Below the pieces are notes generated by a model. The model did no database searches. It was given only the letters and a program-made list of their open reading frames with translations, and was not told the origin of the DNA. From Anabaena sp. UHCC 0187 (GTDB lineage: Bacteria > Cyanobacteriota > Cyanobacteriia > Cyanobacteriales > Nostocaceae), in contig NZ_VILB01000007.1 in the NCBI RefSeq assembly GCF_009712035.1, positions 87,437-151,436 of the forward strand: a DNA stretch of 64,000 nucleotides, given 5' to 3'. This document shows, piece after piece, positions 9,028 to 16,628 of this stretch. Position 1 is the first letter of the stretch, and each line of letters begins with the position of its first letter. The translations under genes and the position numbers were made by a program.

Positions 9028-10618
9028 ATTATTAGAAATTGGTCAAAAAGAACGTTCTCAACAGAAATCTGTGCAGATTCGGTGTTGTACCGCTGCCGGT
9101 TGTTTGTCTTCTCACTCCCAAGCTGTCAAAGATCATCTTGAAGCATCTGTGAAAGCTGCGGGTTTAGAAGATACTGTCCAGGTTTCTGGTGTGGGTTGTA
9201 TGCGTTTGTGCTGTCAAGGACCATTGGTACAGGTGGATACAGCCGAACATCCTACGGAATCAAAGTTGTATGAAAAAGTTATCCCAGAAAATGCAGCAGA
9301 AATTATTGCGGGGGTAAATGGAGAAACCACAAATTTACAACAGGGTGATTTAAATCAGCCATTTTTTAGCGGTCAATTCCCCATTGTTTTGGAAAATAGC
9401 GGCAAAATTGATCCCGAACGCATTCAAGCGTACATTGCGGCTGATGGTTATCAAGCACTTTACCAAGTGCTGCGAGAAATGAAACCCAGTCAGGTAGTGG
9501 AAACCATTACCAAAAGTGGTTTGCGGGGACGGGGTGGGGCTGGTTATCCCACAGGTTTAAAATGGGGGACAGTGGCAAAATCCCCCGGTGAGAAAAAGTT
9601 TGTGATTTGTAATGCTGATGAAGGTGATCCCGGTGCATTCATGGATCGCAGTGTATTAGAAAGTGATCCCCATCGGGTTTTGGAAGGAATGGCGATCGCT
9701 GCCTACTCCATCGGTGCAAATCAAGGCTATATCTATGTTAGAGCCGAATATCCCATTGCTATTCAACGGCTAGAAACGGCAATTCGTCAAGCCCAACGCT
9801 TAGGACTTTTAGGTTCACAAATCTTTGATTCTCCCTTTGATTTTAAACTCGAAATCCGCATCGGTGCCGGGGCTTATGTGTGCGGCGAAGAAACGGCTTT
9901 AATGGCTTCGATTGAAGGTAAACGCGGTGTCCCTCATCCCCGCCCACCTTATCCCGCTGAGTCCGGTTTATGGGGCTATCCGACGTTAATTAACAACGTG
10001 GAAACCTTTGCAAATATCGCGCCCATTGTCCGTAAAGGTGCTGATTGGTTTGCTAATATTGGCACTGGTAAAAGCAAAGGCACAAAGGTATTTGCCTTAG
10101 CTGGAAAAATCCGCAATACGGGTTTAATTGAAGTGCCAATGGGAACATCTTTACAAGAAATTGTCGAAGAAATGGGGGGAGGTGTTCCTGGTGGTATTGC
10201 TAAAGCAGTACAAACTGGCGGTCCTTCTGGGGGATGTATTCCTGCTTCCGCTTTTGCTACACCTGTAGATTATGAATCCTTAACCGCATTAGGTTCAATG
10301 ATGGGTTCGGGTGGGATGATTGTTATGGATCAAACTACAAATATGGTAGATGTCGCCCGCTTTTTCATGGAATTCTGCATGGATGAATCTTGCGGTAAGT
10401 GCATTCCTTGTCGAGTGGGAACTGTGCAATTACACGGGTTATTAACAAAGATTAGTAAAGGAAAAGGTTCACTAGCTGATTTAGATTTGTTAGAGGAACT
10501 TTGCGACATGGTGAAACACACAAGTTTATGTGGTTTAGGACAGTCTGCACCAAATCCAGTTTTTAGCACTTTGCGATATTTCCATGATGAGTATTTAGCT
10601 TTGGTTAGTGGTCAGTAG
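9014..10618 (+). CDS. hoxF: Bidirectional hydrogenase diaphorase subunit HoxF (FMN/NAD binding)
   Basis: A 534-residue NuoF-like protein. An N-terminal thioredoxin-like domain with Cys residues (CCTAAGCLS and [12 protein letters not shown]) is followed by the flavoprotein core. The core has the NAD/FMN motifs [16 protein letters not shown] (about residue 168) and [14 protein letters not shown] (about residue 291). A C-terminal [4Fe-4S] site follows, [10 protein letters not shown]...SLCGLG. This is the NAD(P)H-reacting subunit of the Hox enzyme. It overlaps hoxE. The last codons and the stop (SGQ-stop) lie inside a heptameric repeat tract that begins at 10609, so the extreme C-terminus has probably been remodelled by repeat insertion. 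Confidence 0.97.
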   Translation: MELNELLEIGQKERSQQKSVQIRCCTAAGCLSSHSQAVKDHLEASVKAAGLEDTVQVSGVGCMRLCCQGPLVQVDTAEHPTESKLYEKVIPENAAEIIAGVNGETTNLQQGDLNQPFFSGQFPIVLENSGKIDPERIQAYIAADGYQALYQVLREMKPSQVVETITKSGLRGRGGAGYPTGLKWGTVAKSPGEKKFVICNADEGDPGAFMDRSVLESDPHRVLEGMAIAAYSIGANQGYIYVRAEYPIAIQRLETAIRQAQRLGLLGSQIFDSPFDFKLEIRIGAGAYVCGEETALMASIEGKRGVPHPRPPYPAESGLWGYPTLINNVETFANIAPIVRKGADWFANIGTGKSKGTKVFALAGKIRNTGLIEVPMGTSLQEIVEEMGGGVPGGIAKAVQTGGPSGGCIPASAFATPVDYESLTALGSMMGSGGMIVMDQTTNMVDVARFFMEFCMDESCGKCIPCRVGTVQLHGLLTKISKGKGSLADLDLLEELCDMVKHTSLCGLGQSAPNPVFSTLRYFHDEYLALVSGQ

Positions 10619-10636
10619 TCAGTTGTCAGTTGTCAG
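10609..10636. repeat. Heptamer-type short tandem repeat (GTCAGTT family) overlapping the end of hoxF
   Basis: Iterated units of gtcagt(a/t)/gtcagttgtcag span the hoxF stop codon and are followed by a degenerate ccaat/taccaa-rich tract to 10680. Such short tandemly repeated repetitive (STRR) sequences are characteristic of heterocystous cyanobacteria. The tract fills the gap between hoxF and hoxU. Confidence 0.85.
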
Positions 10637-10683
10637 AATTCTTTTCCAATTTCCAATCACCCATTACCAATTACCAAATTATT

Positions 10684-11400
10684 ATGACTGTAAAAACTTT
10701 AACAATAAATGGCGAACTTGTGAGCGCCCGTGAGGATGAAACCTTACTAGAAGCAGCACAGCAAGCTGGTATTCATATTCCTACATTATGTCATTTAGAA
10801 GGTGTAGAAGATATGGGTGCTTGTCGTTTATGTTTGGTAGAAATCGCAGGTAGTAATAAACTACAACCTGCTTGTGTGACTAAGGTTACAGAAGGAATGG
10901 AGGTGAATACAAATAGCAATCGCTTACAAAAATATCGCCGTACAATTGTAGAAATGCTATTTGCCGAAGGGAATCATGTTTGTTCCGTTTGTGTTGCTAA
11001 TGGTAACTGTGAATTACAAGATTTAGCCATAGAAATGGGCATGGATCATGTGCGATTAGAATATCAAAATCCTCAGCGAACTGTTGATACCTCTCATCAT
11101 CTTTTTGGCATAGATCATAATCGTTGTGTGCTTTGTACTCGCTGTGTGCGGGTATGTGATGAAATCGAAGGCGCACATACTTGGGATATGGCAGGAAGAG
11201 GCTCAAAATCTCACGTTATTACTGATTTAAATCAGCCTTGGGGAACTTCCCAAACCTGTACTTCCTGTGGTAAATGTGTAAATGCTTGTCCCACAGGTGC
11301 GCTATTTGATAAAGGTTCAAGTGTTGGGGAAATGGTACATGATCGCGGTAAGATTGACTTTTTAGTAATGGCTAGAGAGAAAAAACAATGGAATTTTTAA
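10684..11400 (+). CDS. hoxU: Bidirectional hydrogenase diaphorase subunit HoxU
   Basis: A 238-residue protein, NuoG N-terminal-like. The plant-type [2Fe-2S] domain with [18 protein letters not shown] is near residue 35. It is followed by a His/Cys [4Fe-4S] segment ([17 protein letters not shown]) and a 2x[4Fe-4S] ferredoxin-like region ([13 protein letters not shown] and [15 protein letters not shown]). It wires electrons between HoxF and the hydrogenase small subunit HoxY. The frame is open back to a TTG at 10630, but that region is repeat [13 protein letters not shown] at 10684 is the family's usual start and gives the usual length. Confidence 0.96.
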   Translation: MTVKTLTINGELVSAREDETLLEAAQQAGIHIPTLCHLEGVEDMGACRLCLVEIAGSNKLQPACVTKVTEGMEVNTNSNRLQKYRRTIVEMLFAEGNHVCSVCVANGNCELQDLAIEMGMDHVRLEYQNPQRTVDTSHHLFGIDHNRCVLCTRCVRVCDEIEGAHTWDMAGRGSKSHVITDLNQPWGTSQTCTSCGKCVNACPTGALFDKGSSVGEMVHDRGKIDFLVMAREKKQWNF

Positions 11401-11445
11401 TCCTATATTTATATAGCAATAAATAACTTACAAAAAATCAATCTC

Positions 11446-11976
11446 ATGATCCACCATATTCGACAAATATTTAGGCGAATTCTATTAGTGGGGATATTGA
11501 CAATATTTATATTCCTGGGTTTAATAAACCTCACATCTGGGAAAGCATTTGCTGCTATTACTCAGTTAGGAAACCCACCAGGAGAAGTTATTTATCGCTC
11601 ACAAGTAAAATTAGATGATCAATCAGGAAAAGTTTGGCAAGTTGTGCTATTTAAACAAGTAAATTCTGGGCAATCATCTAATATAAATCTTCGCTTAGTG
11701 GGCTTTCCTGGTTCTGCGGAATTAATTCATCCCCAACCTTTAAGAATTACTACCAATACAGGTAAAAATTGGCAAGCTGATGATATATTTGTAGATGAAG
11801 CCCCAGCCCCTACAATTGGTCAATATGATTTCACAGAAATCTTACCCCAATTGCCTCTAGAATCTTTAACTTTATCTATGTCTTTACCTGGAAAAAACTT
11901 CATTAATATCTCAGTTCCTACCCATGTTGTCAAAGAATGGCAATCATTAATTTCCACTGAAAAGGCAAAAATATGA
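11446..11976 (+). CDS. Exported DUF3122-like protein inside the hox operon
   Basis: A 176-residue protein with an N-terminal hydrophobic segment (about residues 12-30) ending in GKAFAA, a plausible signal peptide cleavage site, followed by a ~145-residue beta-rich periplasmic or lumenal domain. I recognise it as DUF3122-like from the pattern around LRLVGFPG...HPQPL and FTEILPQLPLESLTL; no function is established for this family. The 3' end overlaps hoxY by 4 nt (ATGA), so it is co-translated with a hydrogenase structural gene. Hox is a cytoplasmic or peripheral thylakoid enzyme, so an exported partner is unexpected. It may be a passenger or act at the membrane face. No Cys pair or cofactor motif is visible. 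Confidence 0.8.
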   Translation: MIHHIRQIFRRILLVGILTIFIFLGLINLTSGKAFAAITQLGNPPGEVIYRSQVKLDDQSGKVWQVVLFKQVNSGQSSNINLRLVGFPGSAELIHPQPLRITTNTGKNWQADDIFVDEAPAPTIGQYDFTEILPQLPLESLTLSMSLPGKNFINISVPTHVVKEWQSLISTEKAKI

Positions 11977-12518
11977 CTAAAATAAAATTAGCAACAGTAT
12001 GGTTAGGTGGGTGTTCTGGTTGTCATATGTCCTTTCTCGATTTGGATGAATGGTTAATCGTCTTAGCAGCACAGGTTGATATAGTTTATAGTCCCATTGC
12101 TGATATTAAAGAATATCCAGAAGGTGTAGATGTGGTATTAGTTGAAGGGGCTATAGCCAATGAAGAACATCTAGAATTAATTTACAAAATTAGAGAACGG
12201 ACTAAAACAATCATTTCCTTTGGAGATTGCGCTGTCACTGGTAATGTTACCGCTTTACTCAATCTTTCCGGTGGTGCTGAACCAGCTTTACAATTAGCCT
12301 ATGTTCAAGAAGCAGATATTAATCAACAAATTCCCCATTCACCAGGTATTGTTCCCCCTTTACTAGATCGAGTTGTTCCTGTGCATAAGGTAGTAGATGT
12401 TGATATTTATTTACCAGGTTGTCCCCCTTCAGCCTCCCGAATTAAAGCCGCAATTGAACCCTTATTAAGAGGAGAAAAACCTGCTATGGATGGACGAAAC
12501 ATGATTAAATTTGGTTAA
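11973..12518 (+). CDS. hoxY: NiFe hydrogenase small subunit HoxY
   Basis: A 181-residue small subunit with the proximal [4Fe-4S] ligands in WLGGCSGCHMSFLD (about residue 12), FGDCAVTGN (about residue 90) and YLPGCPPSASRI (about residue 150). The short length and absence of Tat signal and of medial/distal cluster domains are typical of group 3d bidirectional hydrogenases. It overlaps the DUF3122-like gene by 4 nt and is followed after 51 nt by the CBS-CP12 gene. Confidence 0.97.
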   Translation: MTKIKLATVWLGGCSGCHMSFLDLDEWLIVLAAQVDIVYSPIADIKEYPEGVDVVLVEGAIANEEHLELIYKIRERTKTIISFGDCAVTGNVTALLNLSGGAEPALQLAYVQEADINQQIPHSPGIVPPLLDRVVPVHKVVDVDIYLPGCPPSASRIKAAIEPLLRGEKPAMDGRNMIKFG

Positions 12519-12569
12519 TACCATTTTTAATTTTCACTTTTTAATTTTTAATTATCCCAGAGGTGAATT

Positions 12570-13184
12570 ATGTTAACAGCAGCAGATGTAATGACCAAAG
12601 ATGTGGCAATGATTCGCAGTTCAGCCACAGTTAAGGAAGCAGTTGATTTAATGAGGGCAAGAGATTGGAGAGCATTAATTGTAGATCGTCGGCATGAACA
12701 AGATGCTTATGGAATTGTCACAGAAAGCGACATTGTTTATAAAGTAATTTCCTATAGCAAAGATCCGAATAAAATCCGTGTTTATGAAATTATGACTAAA
12801 CCTTGTATTGTGGTTAATCCAGAATTAGGTTTAGAATATGTAGCCAGATTATTTGCTAACCATCATCTCCGGCGTGCGCCTGTAATTAGTGGTGAACTAT
12901 TAGGAATTATTTCGCTTACTGATATCTTAGCAAGAAGTAGTTGTTTAGAACAACCGCGCTCATTTTTATTAGAGCAAGAATTACAAGATGAAATTAAAAA
13001 AGCTCGGATTGTTTGTGCAGAAAAAGGCATGAATTCCACAGAATGTGCAGCCGCTTGGGATGTGGTAGAAGAAATACAAGCGGAAATGGCTCACCAACGC
13101 GCCGAAAAACCTCTGAAAACTGCCTTTGAAGATTACTGTGATGAATATCCAGAAGCCGCAGAATCTAGGTTTTATGATTTGTAA
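12570..13184 (+). CDS. CBS-CP12 fusion protein
   Basis: A 204-residue protein. Two CBS motifs occupy about residues 1-125 (MLTAADVMTKDV..., YEIMTKPCIVV..., APVISGELLGIISLTDIL), a fold that commonly binds adenosine nucleotides. Residues ~138-204 form a CP12 module. The N-terminal Cys pair is C149/C159, the AAWDVVEEIQAEMAHQR core matches CP12, and the C-terminal loop DYCDEYPEAAESRFYDL has C190, but the partner Cys is replaced by Ser199. CP12 binds GAPDH and phosphoribulokinase through redox-controlled loops, and CBS-CP12 fusions are a known cyanobacterial family. Its place between hoxY and hoxH suggests a link between hydrogenase, adenylate status and Calvin-cycle control, which is inference. 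It lies 51 nt after hoxY. Confidence 0.93.
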   Translation: MLTAADVMTKDVAMIRSSATVKEAVDLMRARDWRALIVDRRHEQDAYGIVTESDIVYKVISYSKDPNKIRVYEIMTKPCIVVNPELGLEYVARLFANHHLRRAPVISGELLGIISLTDILARSSCLEQPRSFLLEQELQDEIKKARIVCAEKGMNSTECAAAWDVVEEIQAEMAHQRAEKPLKTAFEDYCDEYPEAAESRFYDL

Positions 13185-13187
13185 TAT

Positions 13188-13220
13188 GTAGGTTGGGTTG
13201 ACGCAAGGAAACCCAACATT
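13188..13220 (+). repeat. REP-like palindrome (copy 1) between CBS-CP12 gene and hoxH
   Basis: A 33-nt element beginning gtaggttgggttgacgcaag and ending aaacccaacatt, with complementary TTGGGTT and AACCCAA arms. It is identical over 33 nt to the element at 25336-25368, which sits just upstream of a REP-associated transposase gene. Variants occur at 41172-41205 and, inverted, at 41347-41376. A CAATTACCAATTACC-like tract follows it. Confidence 0.9.
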
Positions 13221-13254
13221 ACAATTTTCTATTATTACCAATTACCAATGATTT

Positions 13255-14703
13255 ATGAAAACAATTGTTATTGATCCGGTTACTCGCATTGAGGGACACG
13301 CGAAAATTAGTATTTATTTAGATGATGCTGGAAATGTCAATGATGCCCGGTTTCATGTAACTGAATTTCGCGGTTTTGAAAAGTTTTGTGTTGGTCGTCC
13401 TTTTCCAGAAATGCCAGGAATTACGGCAAGAATTTGCGGTATTTGTCCAGTCAGTCACTTATTAGCATCAGCCAAAACAGGCGATCGCATTTTAGCTGTC
13501 ACAATCCCCAAAACAGCCTCTCAATTACGCCGTTTAATGAATTTGGGTCAAATTGTCCAATCCCATGCCCTCAGCTTCTTTCACCTCAGCGCACCGGACT
13601 TATTATTAGGCATGGATAGTGATCCCCAAAAACGTAACGTATTTGGCTTAATTGCTGCTGAACCAGAATTGGCTAGAGGTGGGATTCGTTTACGACAATT
13701 TGGCCAAGAAATCATTGAATTATTAGGAGGTAAAAAAGTCCATCCTTCCTGGGCTATTCCTGGTGGAGTTCGTGACCCTTTAACTGAAGAAAATCGCACC
13801 CACATTCAACAACGGATTCCTGAAGCTAGGACTACTGTAATTAATGCCATAGAGTTATTTAAAGGGTTATTAAAAGATTACGAAAAAGAGGCACAAACCT
13901 TTGGTAATTTTCCTAGTTTGTTTATGGGTTTAGTCAGTTCTGAAGGTTTATGGGAAACCTATGATGGACATCTCCGGTTTGTTGATAGTGGGGGAAATAT
14001 TGTTGCTGATAAACTTGACCCCAGTAACTATCATGAATTTCTCGGTGAAGCGGTGCAAGCAGATTCTTATTTAAAATCTCCTTACTATCGTCCTTTAGGT
14101 TATCCTGATAGTAGTGATCATTGTCGTTTAGATAGTGGAATGTACCGCGTCGGACCATTGGCAAGATTGAATATTTGTAGTCACATTGGTACACCTTTAG
14201 CAGATGCAGAATTAAAAGAATTCCGCAGTCATGGTAATGGCACTGTTAAATCATCATTTTTCTATCACTATGCCCGATTAATTGAAATTTTAGCCTGTAT
14301 TGAACACATAGAAATTATCCTTGATGATCCTGATATTTTATCAACTCGTCTGCGGGCAGAAGCTGGTATTAATTGTCTAGAAGCTGTGGGTGCAAGTGAA
14401 GCCCCAAGGGGGACATTATTTCATCATTATCAAGTTGATGAAAATGGTTTAATGTTAAAGGTAAATTTGATTATTGCTACTGGTCAAAATAACTTAGCAA
14501 TGAATCGTACCGTTGCCCAAATTGCCCGTCATTTTATCCAAGGTGATCAAATAAAAGAAGGAATGTTAAACCGTGTCGAAGCCGGAATTCGGGCTTTTGA
14601 TCCTTGTTTAAGTTGTTCAACTCATGCCATGGGACAAATGCCTTTATTAATAGAAATAGTAGACACAAATGGCACTGTAGTTAATCAAATTTACCGGGAT
14701 TAA
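13255..14703 (+). CDS. hoxH: NiFe hydrogenase large subunit HoxH
   Basis: A 482-residue catalytic subunit. The N-terminal L1 motif [12 protein letters not shown] (about residue 60) and C-terminal L2 motif DPCLSCSTH supply the four Cys that hold the Ni-Fe(CN)2CO centre. After the His of STH a 25-residue tail (AMGQMPLL...QIYRD) remains, which is the extension expected to be clipped by HoxW during maturation. The N-terminus [18 protein letters not shown] is typical of the family. It is separated from the CBS-CP12 gene by 70 nt carrying a REP-like palindrome. Confidence 0.98.
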   Translation: MKTIVIDPVTRIEGHAKISIYLDDAGNVNDARFHVTEFRGFEKFCVGRPFPEMPGITARICGICPVSHLLASAKTGDRILAVTIPKTASQLRRLMNLGQIVQSHALSFFHLSAPDLLLGMDSDPQKRNVFGLIAAEPELARGGIRLRQFGQEIIELLGGKKVHPSWAIPGGVRDPLTEENRTHIQQRIPEARTTVINAIELFKGLLKDYEKEAQTFGNFPSLFMGLVSSEGLWETYDGHLRFVDSGGNIVADKLDPSNYHEFLGEAVQADSYLKSPYYRPLGYPDSSDHCRLDSGMYRVGPLARLNICSHIGTPLADAELKEFRSHGNGTVKSSFFYHYARLIEILACIEHIEIILDDPDILSTRLRAEAGINCLEAVGASEAPRGTLFHHYQVDENGLMLKVNLIIATGQNNLAMNRTVAQIARHFIQGDQIKEGMLNRVEAGIRAFDPCLSCSTHAMGQMPLLIEIVDTNGTVVNQIYRD

Positions 14704-14713
14704 GTATTTATTC

Positions 14714-14747
14714 AGATCCCCGAATTCTTAGAGAAGTCGGGGATCTT
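14714..14747. terminator. GATCCCCGA hairpin downstream of hoxH
   Basis: A palindrome with outer arms gatccccga and tcggggatc, 11 nt after the hoxH stop. The stem is strong and followed by a T-rich but interrupted tract (cttgtcttcttgtcttg). It belongs to the same dispersed hairpin family as 19400-19443 and may serve as a terminator or 3'-end stabiliser. As it is a dispersed repeat, the terminator role is inferred from position. Confidence 0.6.
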
Positions 14748-14801
14748 GTCTTCTTGTCTTGTATGATATAATTTAATTTAAACTCATATTACCCAAATTT
14801 T

Positions 14802-15383
14802 ATGACTCTTGCTACTGCTAAACGCTTTACCATAACTGAATATCACCGTCTAGCAGACATTGGCTTCTTCACAGAAGATGACAGAGTTGAATTAATTAAA
14901 GGTGAAATTATCGAAATGGCTGCAAAAGGTAGACCACATTCAACATACAATAGACGGTTAATCAGAGAATTAACAATATTATTAGGAAATCTTGCCACTT
15001 TACAGTCTCAAGATCCTATATATATACCTCCAAATAGCGAACCAGAACCAGATATAGCTATCCTCCGTAATAGAACTGATGATTATTTTCTAAATCATCC
15101 TACTCCCTCTGACATTTTCCTAATTATTGAAGTAGCTGATTCATCTTTAAAATATGACCAAGAGGTAAAGTTACCCCTATATTCAGAAGCTGGTATTTCT
15201 GATTATTGGATATTTAATTTAATCACCTATTATTTAGAATAATACAGTGAACCATATCAAGACTTACAAGGTAAATTTGGCTATCGTCACAAATCAATTA
15301 TCCTCCCTAATGAGTCTGTAAAATTGCCATCTTTCCCTGAGTTAATCTTAGATTTAACTAAAGTATTTCCAGGAAAAAATTAA
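14802..15383 (+). pseudogene. Uma2 (DUF820) family nuclease-like gene interrupted by one stop codon
   Basis: The frame starting MTLATAKRFTITEYHRLADIGFFTEDDRVELIKGEII is a typical Uma2 protein (PD-(D/E)XK-like fold), with core motifs EPEPDIAIL and IIEVADSSL...KLPLYSEAGISDYWI. It meets a TAA at 15240-15242 (codon 147) right after YYLE. The same frame then continues with family-typical sequence (YSEPYQDLQGKFGY...LPSFPELILDL) to a second TAA at 15381-15383, giving 193 codons in all, the usual length. So a single nonsense change disrupts an otherwise intact gene. A shortened 146-residue protein could still be made. Uma2 genes are multicopy in cyanobacteria and their role is unclear. Confidence 0.88.
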
Positions 15384-15515
15384 GTTATAAAATTCAAATT
15401 TGCAAAAATTGCGAAAATATGCTATTTTAAGTGTCAAGTGATAGACTAGGCTAATATTAACAATTTATAATAATACTAGTATAAAAATTAGCGGCTGATA
15501 TAGCCGCACCAGTAT

Positions 15516-15911
15516 CTATACAGATGGATTACTCATGTTTACACCTGCTGCAATATGGTCAAAATCTGGGGGGAAATGGGTGTTATGATCACAATCTGCT
15601 TTTTCTAAATGCGTCCCTTGTAAATTAGCATTACGCAAATTCGCAGAAAACAACATAGCCCCTCGTAAATCTGCATTTTCTAAATTAGCTTCATTTAAAT
15701 CAGCGAAACTCAAATCACAGCCTCGCAGATTCGTACTGCTGAGATTAGCTGTACTCAAATCAGCATAACTGAAATCAGCACCTTTCAAATCCAAACCTTG
15801 TAAATCAGCATCACCTAGTTCTGCTCTTTCAAAATCTCGTTTTCCTGCTGTATATTCTTCGACAATCCTAGCAGCACTATTAATTGGCTGTTGAAAATTC
15901 ACTTCAGGCAT
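15516..15911 (-). CDS. Pentapeptide-repeat protein
   Basis: A 131-residue protein. From about residue 30 to 112 it consists of A(D/N)LXX repeats (for example ADLQGLDLKGADFSYADLSTANL as consecutive fives), predicted to fold as a right-handed quadrilateral beta helix. A helical N-terminal cap of about 25 residues and a C-terminal tail with HNTHFPPDFD complete it. No enzyme motif is visible. It lies on the opposite strand inside the hox cluster, between the Uma2 pseudogene and hoxW. Its function is unknown, as for most cyanobacterial members. Confidence 0.9.
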   Translation of the reverse strand: MPEVNFQQPINSAARIVEEYTAGKRDFERAELGDADLQGLDLKGADFSYADLSTANLSSTNLRGCDLSFADLNEANLENADLRGAMLFSANLRNANLQGTHLEKADCDHNTHFPPDFDHIAAGVNMSNPSV

Positions 15912-16154
15912 AGAACAGCCTCACAATTTATCTAAATTTTTTAATGGTTTGATTGATACCATCCAAATTAATAATATAACGAATAAGCTAGAAAATAAAT
16001 ATCCTGTTTACATAAGTTTGTTTTTAGTGTTTTTGTGTTTCCTCACAAGTTCCTCAAATTTCTCTAGTAGTTTCAAAGTAAAGAATAAATCCTATAGAGG
16101 GAAGGATTCAATTCAATAATCACAGTTACAATTGATGAAAAAGGGGTGATAAAA

Positions 16155-16598
16155 ATGACGTTAACTGCAATAGTGATTGGTTATGGGAATGAATTACGGA
16201 GTGATGATGCTATTGGACCAAGGGTAGCAAATCTAATTAATCTCTGGCATCTATCTAATGTCCAATCTTTAGCAGTGCATCAACTTACCCCAGAATTAGC
16301 AGCAAATTTAGCAAATGTTAATTTAGCGATTTTTGTAGATGCTATGATTAATTCTAAATCAGAAGATGTACAAGTAGAATATCTATTGCCTACTAAATAT
16401 AATATGATAACAGGACATAGTGCTAATCCACAATCGCTCTTAGCTTTGACAAAATCTCTCTATGGTTGTTATCCAGCAGCTTGGTTAGTGACAGTCCCAG
16501 GAGTTAACTTTGAATTAGGGGATTGTCTTTCACCAATAGCAGAAAAAGGGATTGGGATAGCTTTAACCAAAATAATTAGCATTATTAATAAAGTCTAA
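16155..16598 (+). CDS. hoxW: Hydrogenase maturation endopeptidase HoxW
   Basis: A 147-residue member of the HycI/HupW/HoxW peptidase family. The N-terminal motif GYGNELRSDDAIGPRVA contains the conserved GNxLxxDDxxG with the nickel-binding Asp. A central HQLTPELA and Asp (FVDAM), and a later His (GHSANPQSLL), complete the metal-site pattern. It should remove the HoxH C-terminal tail after nickel insertion. The frame opens at a GTG at 16146, but the AAGGGG at 16141-16146 serves the ATG at 16155 with 8-nt spacing. It lies 30 nt upstream of the acyl-CoA synthetase/GNAT gene, likely in the same transcript. Confidence 0.93.
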   Translation: MTLTAIVIGYGNELRSDDAIGPRVANLINLWHLSNVQSLAVHQLTPELAANLANVNLAIFVDAMINSKSEDVQVEYLLPTKYNMITGHSANPQSLLALTKSLYGCYPAAWLVTVPGVNFELGDCLSPIAEKGIGIALTKIISIINKV

Positions 16599-16628
16599 AA
16601 ATTCATTACAAATTACCAGGAGTTATGA

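Noticed and set aside
10630..10683. N-terminal extension of HoxU from a TTG at 10630
   Set aside because: The extra codons are in a heptamer/CCAATTACC repeat tract and the family start [10 protein letters not shown] follows at 10684.
13581..14194. Long antisense ORFs inside hoxH and other genes
   Set aside because: Shadows of strongly coding plus-strand frames, with no family resemblance or ribosome binding site.
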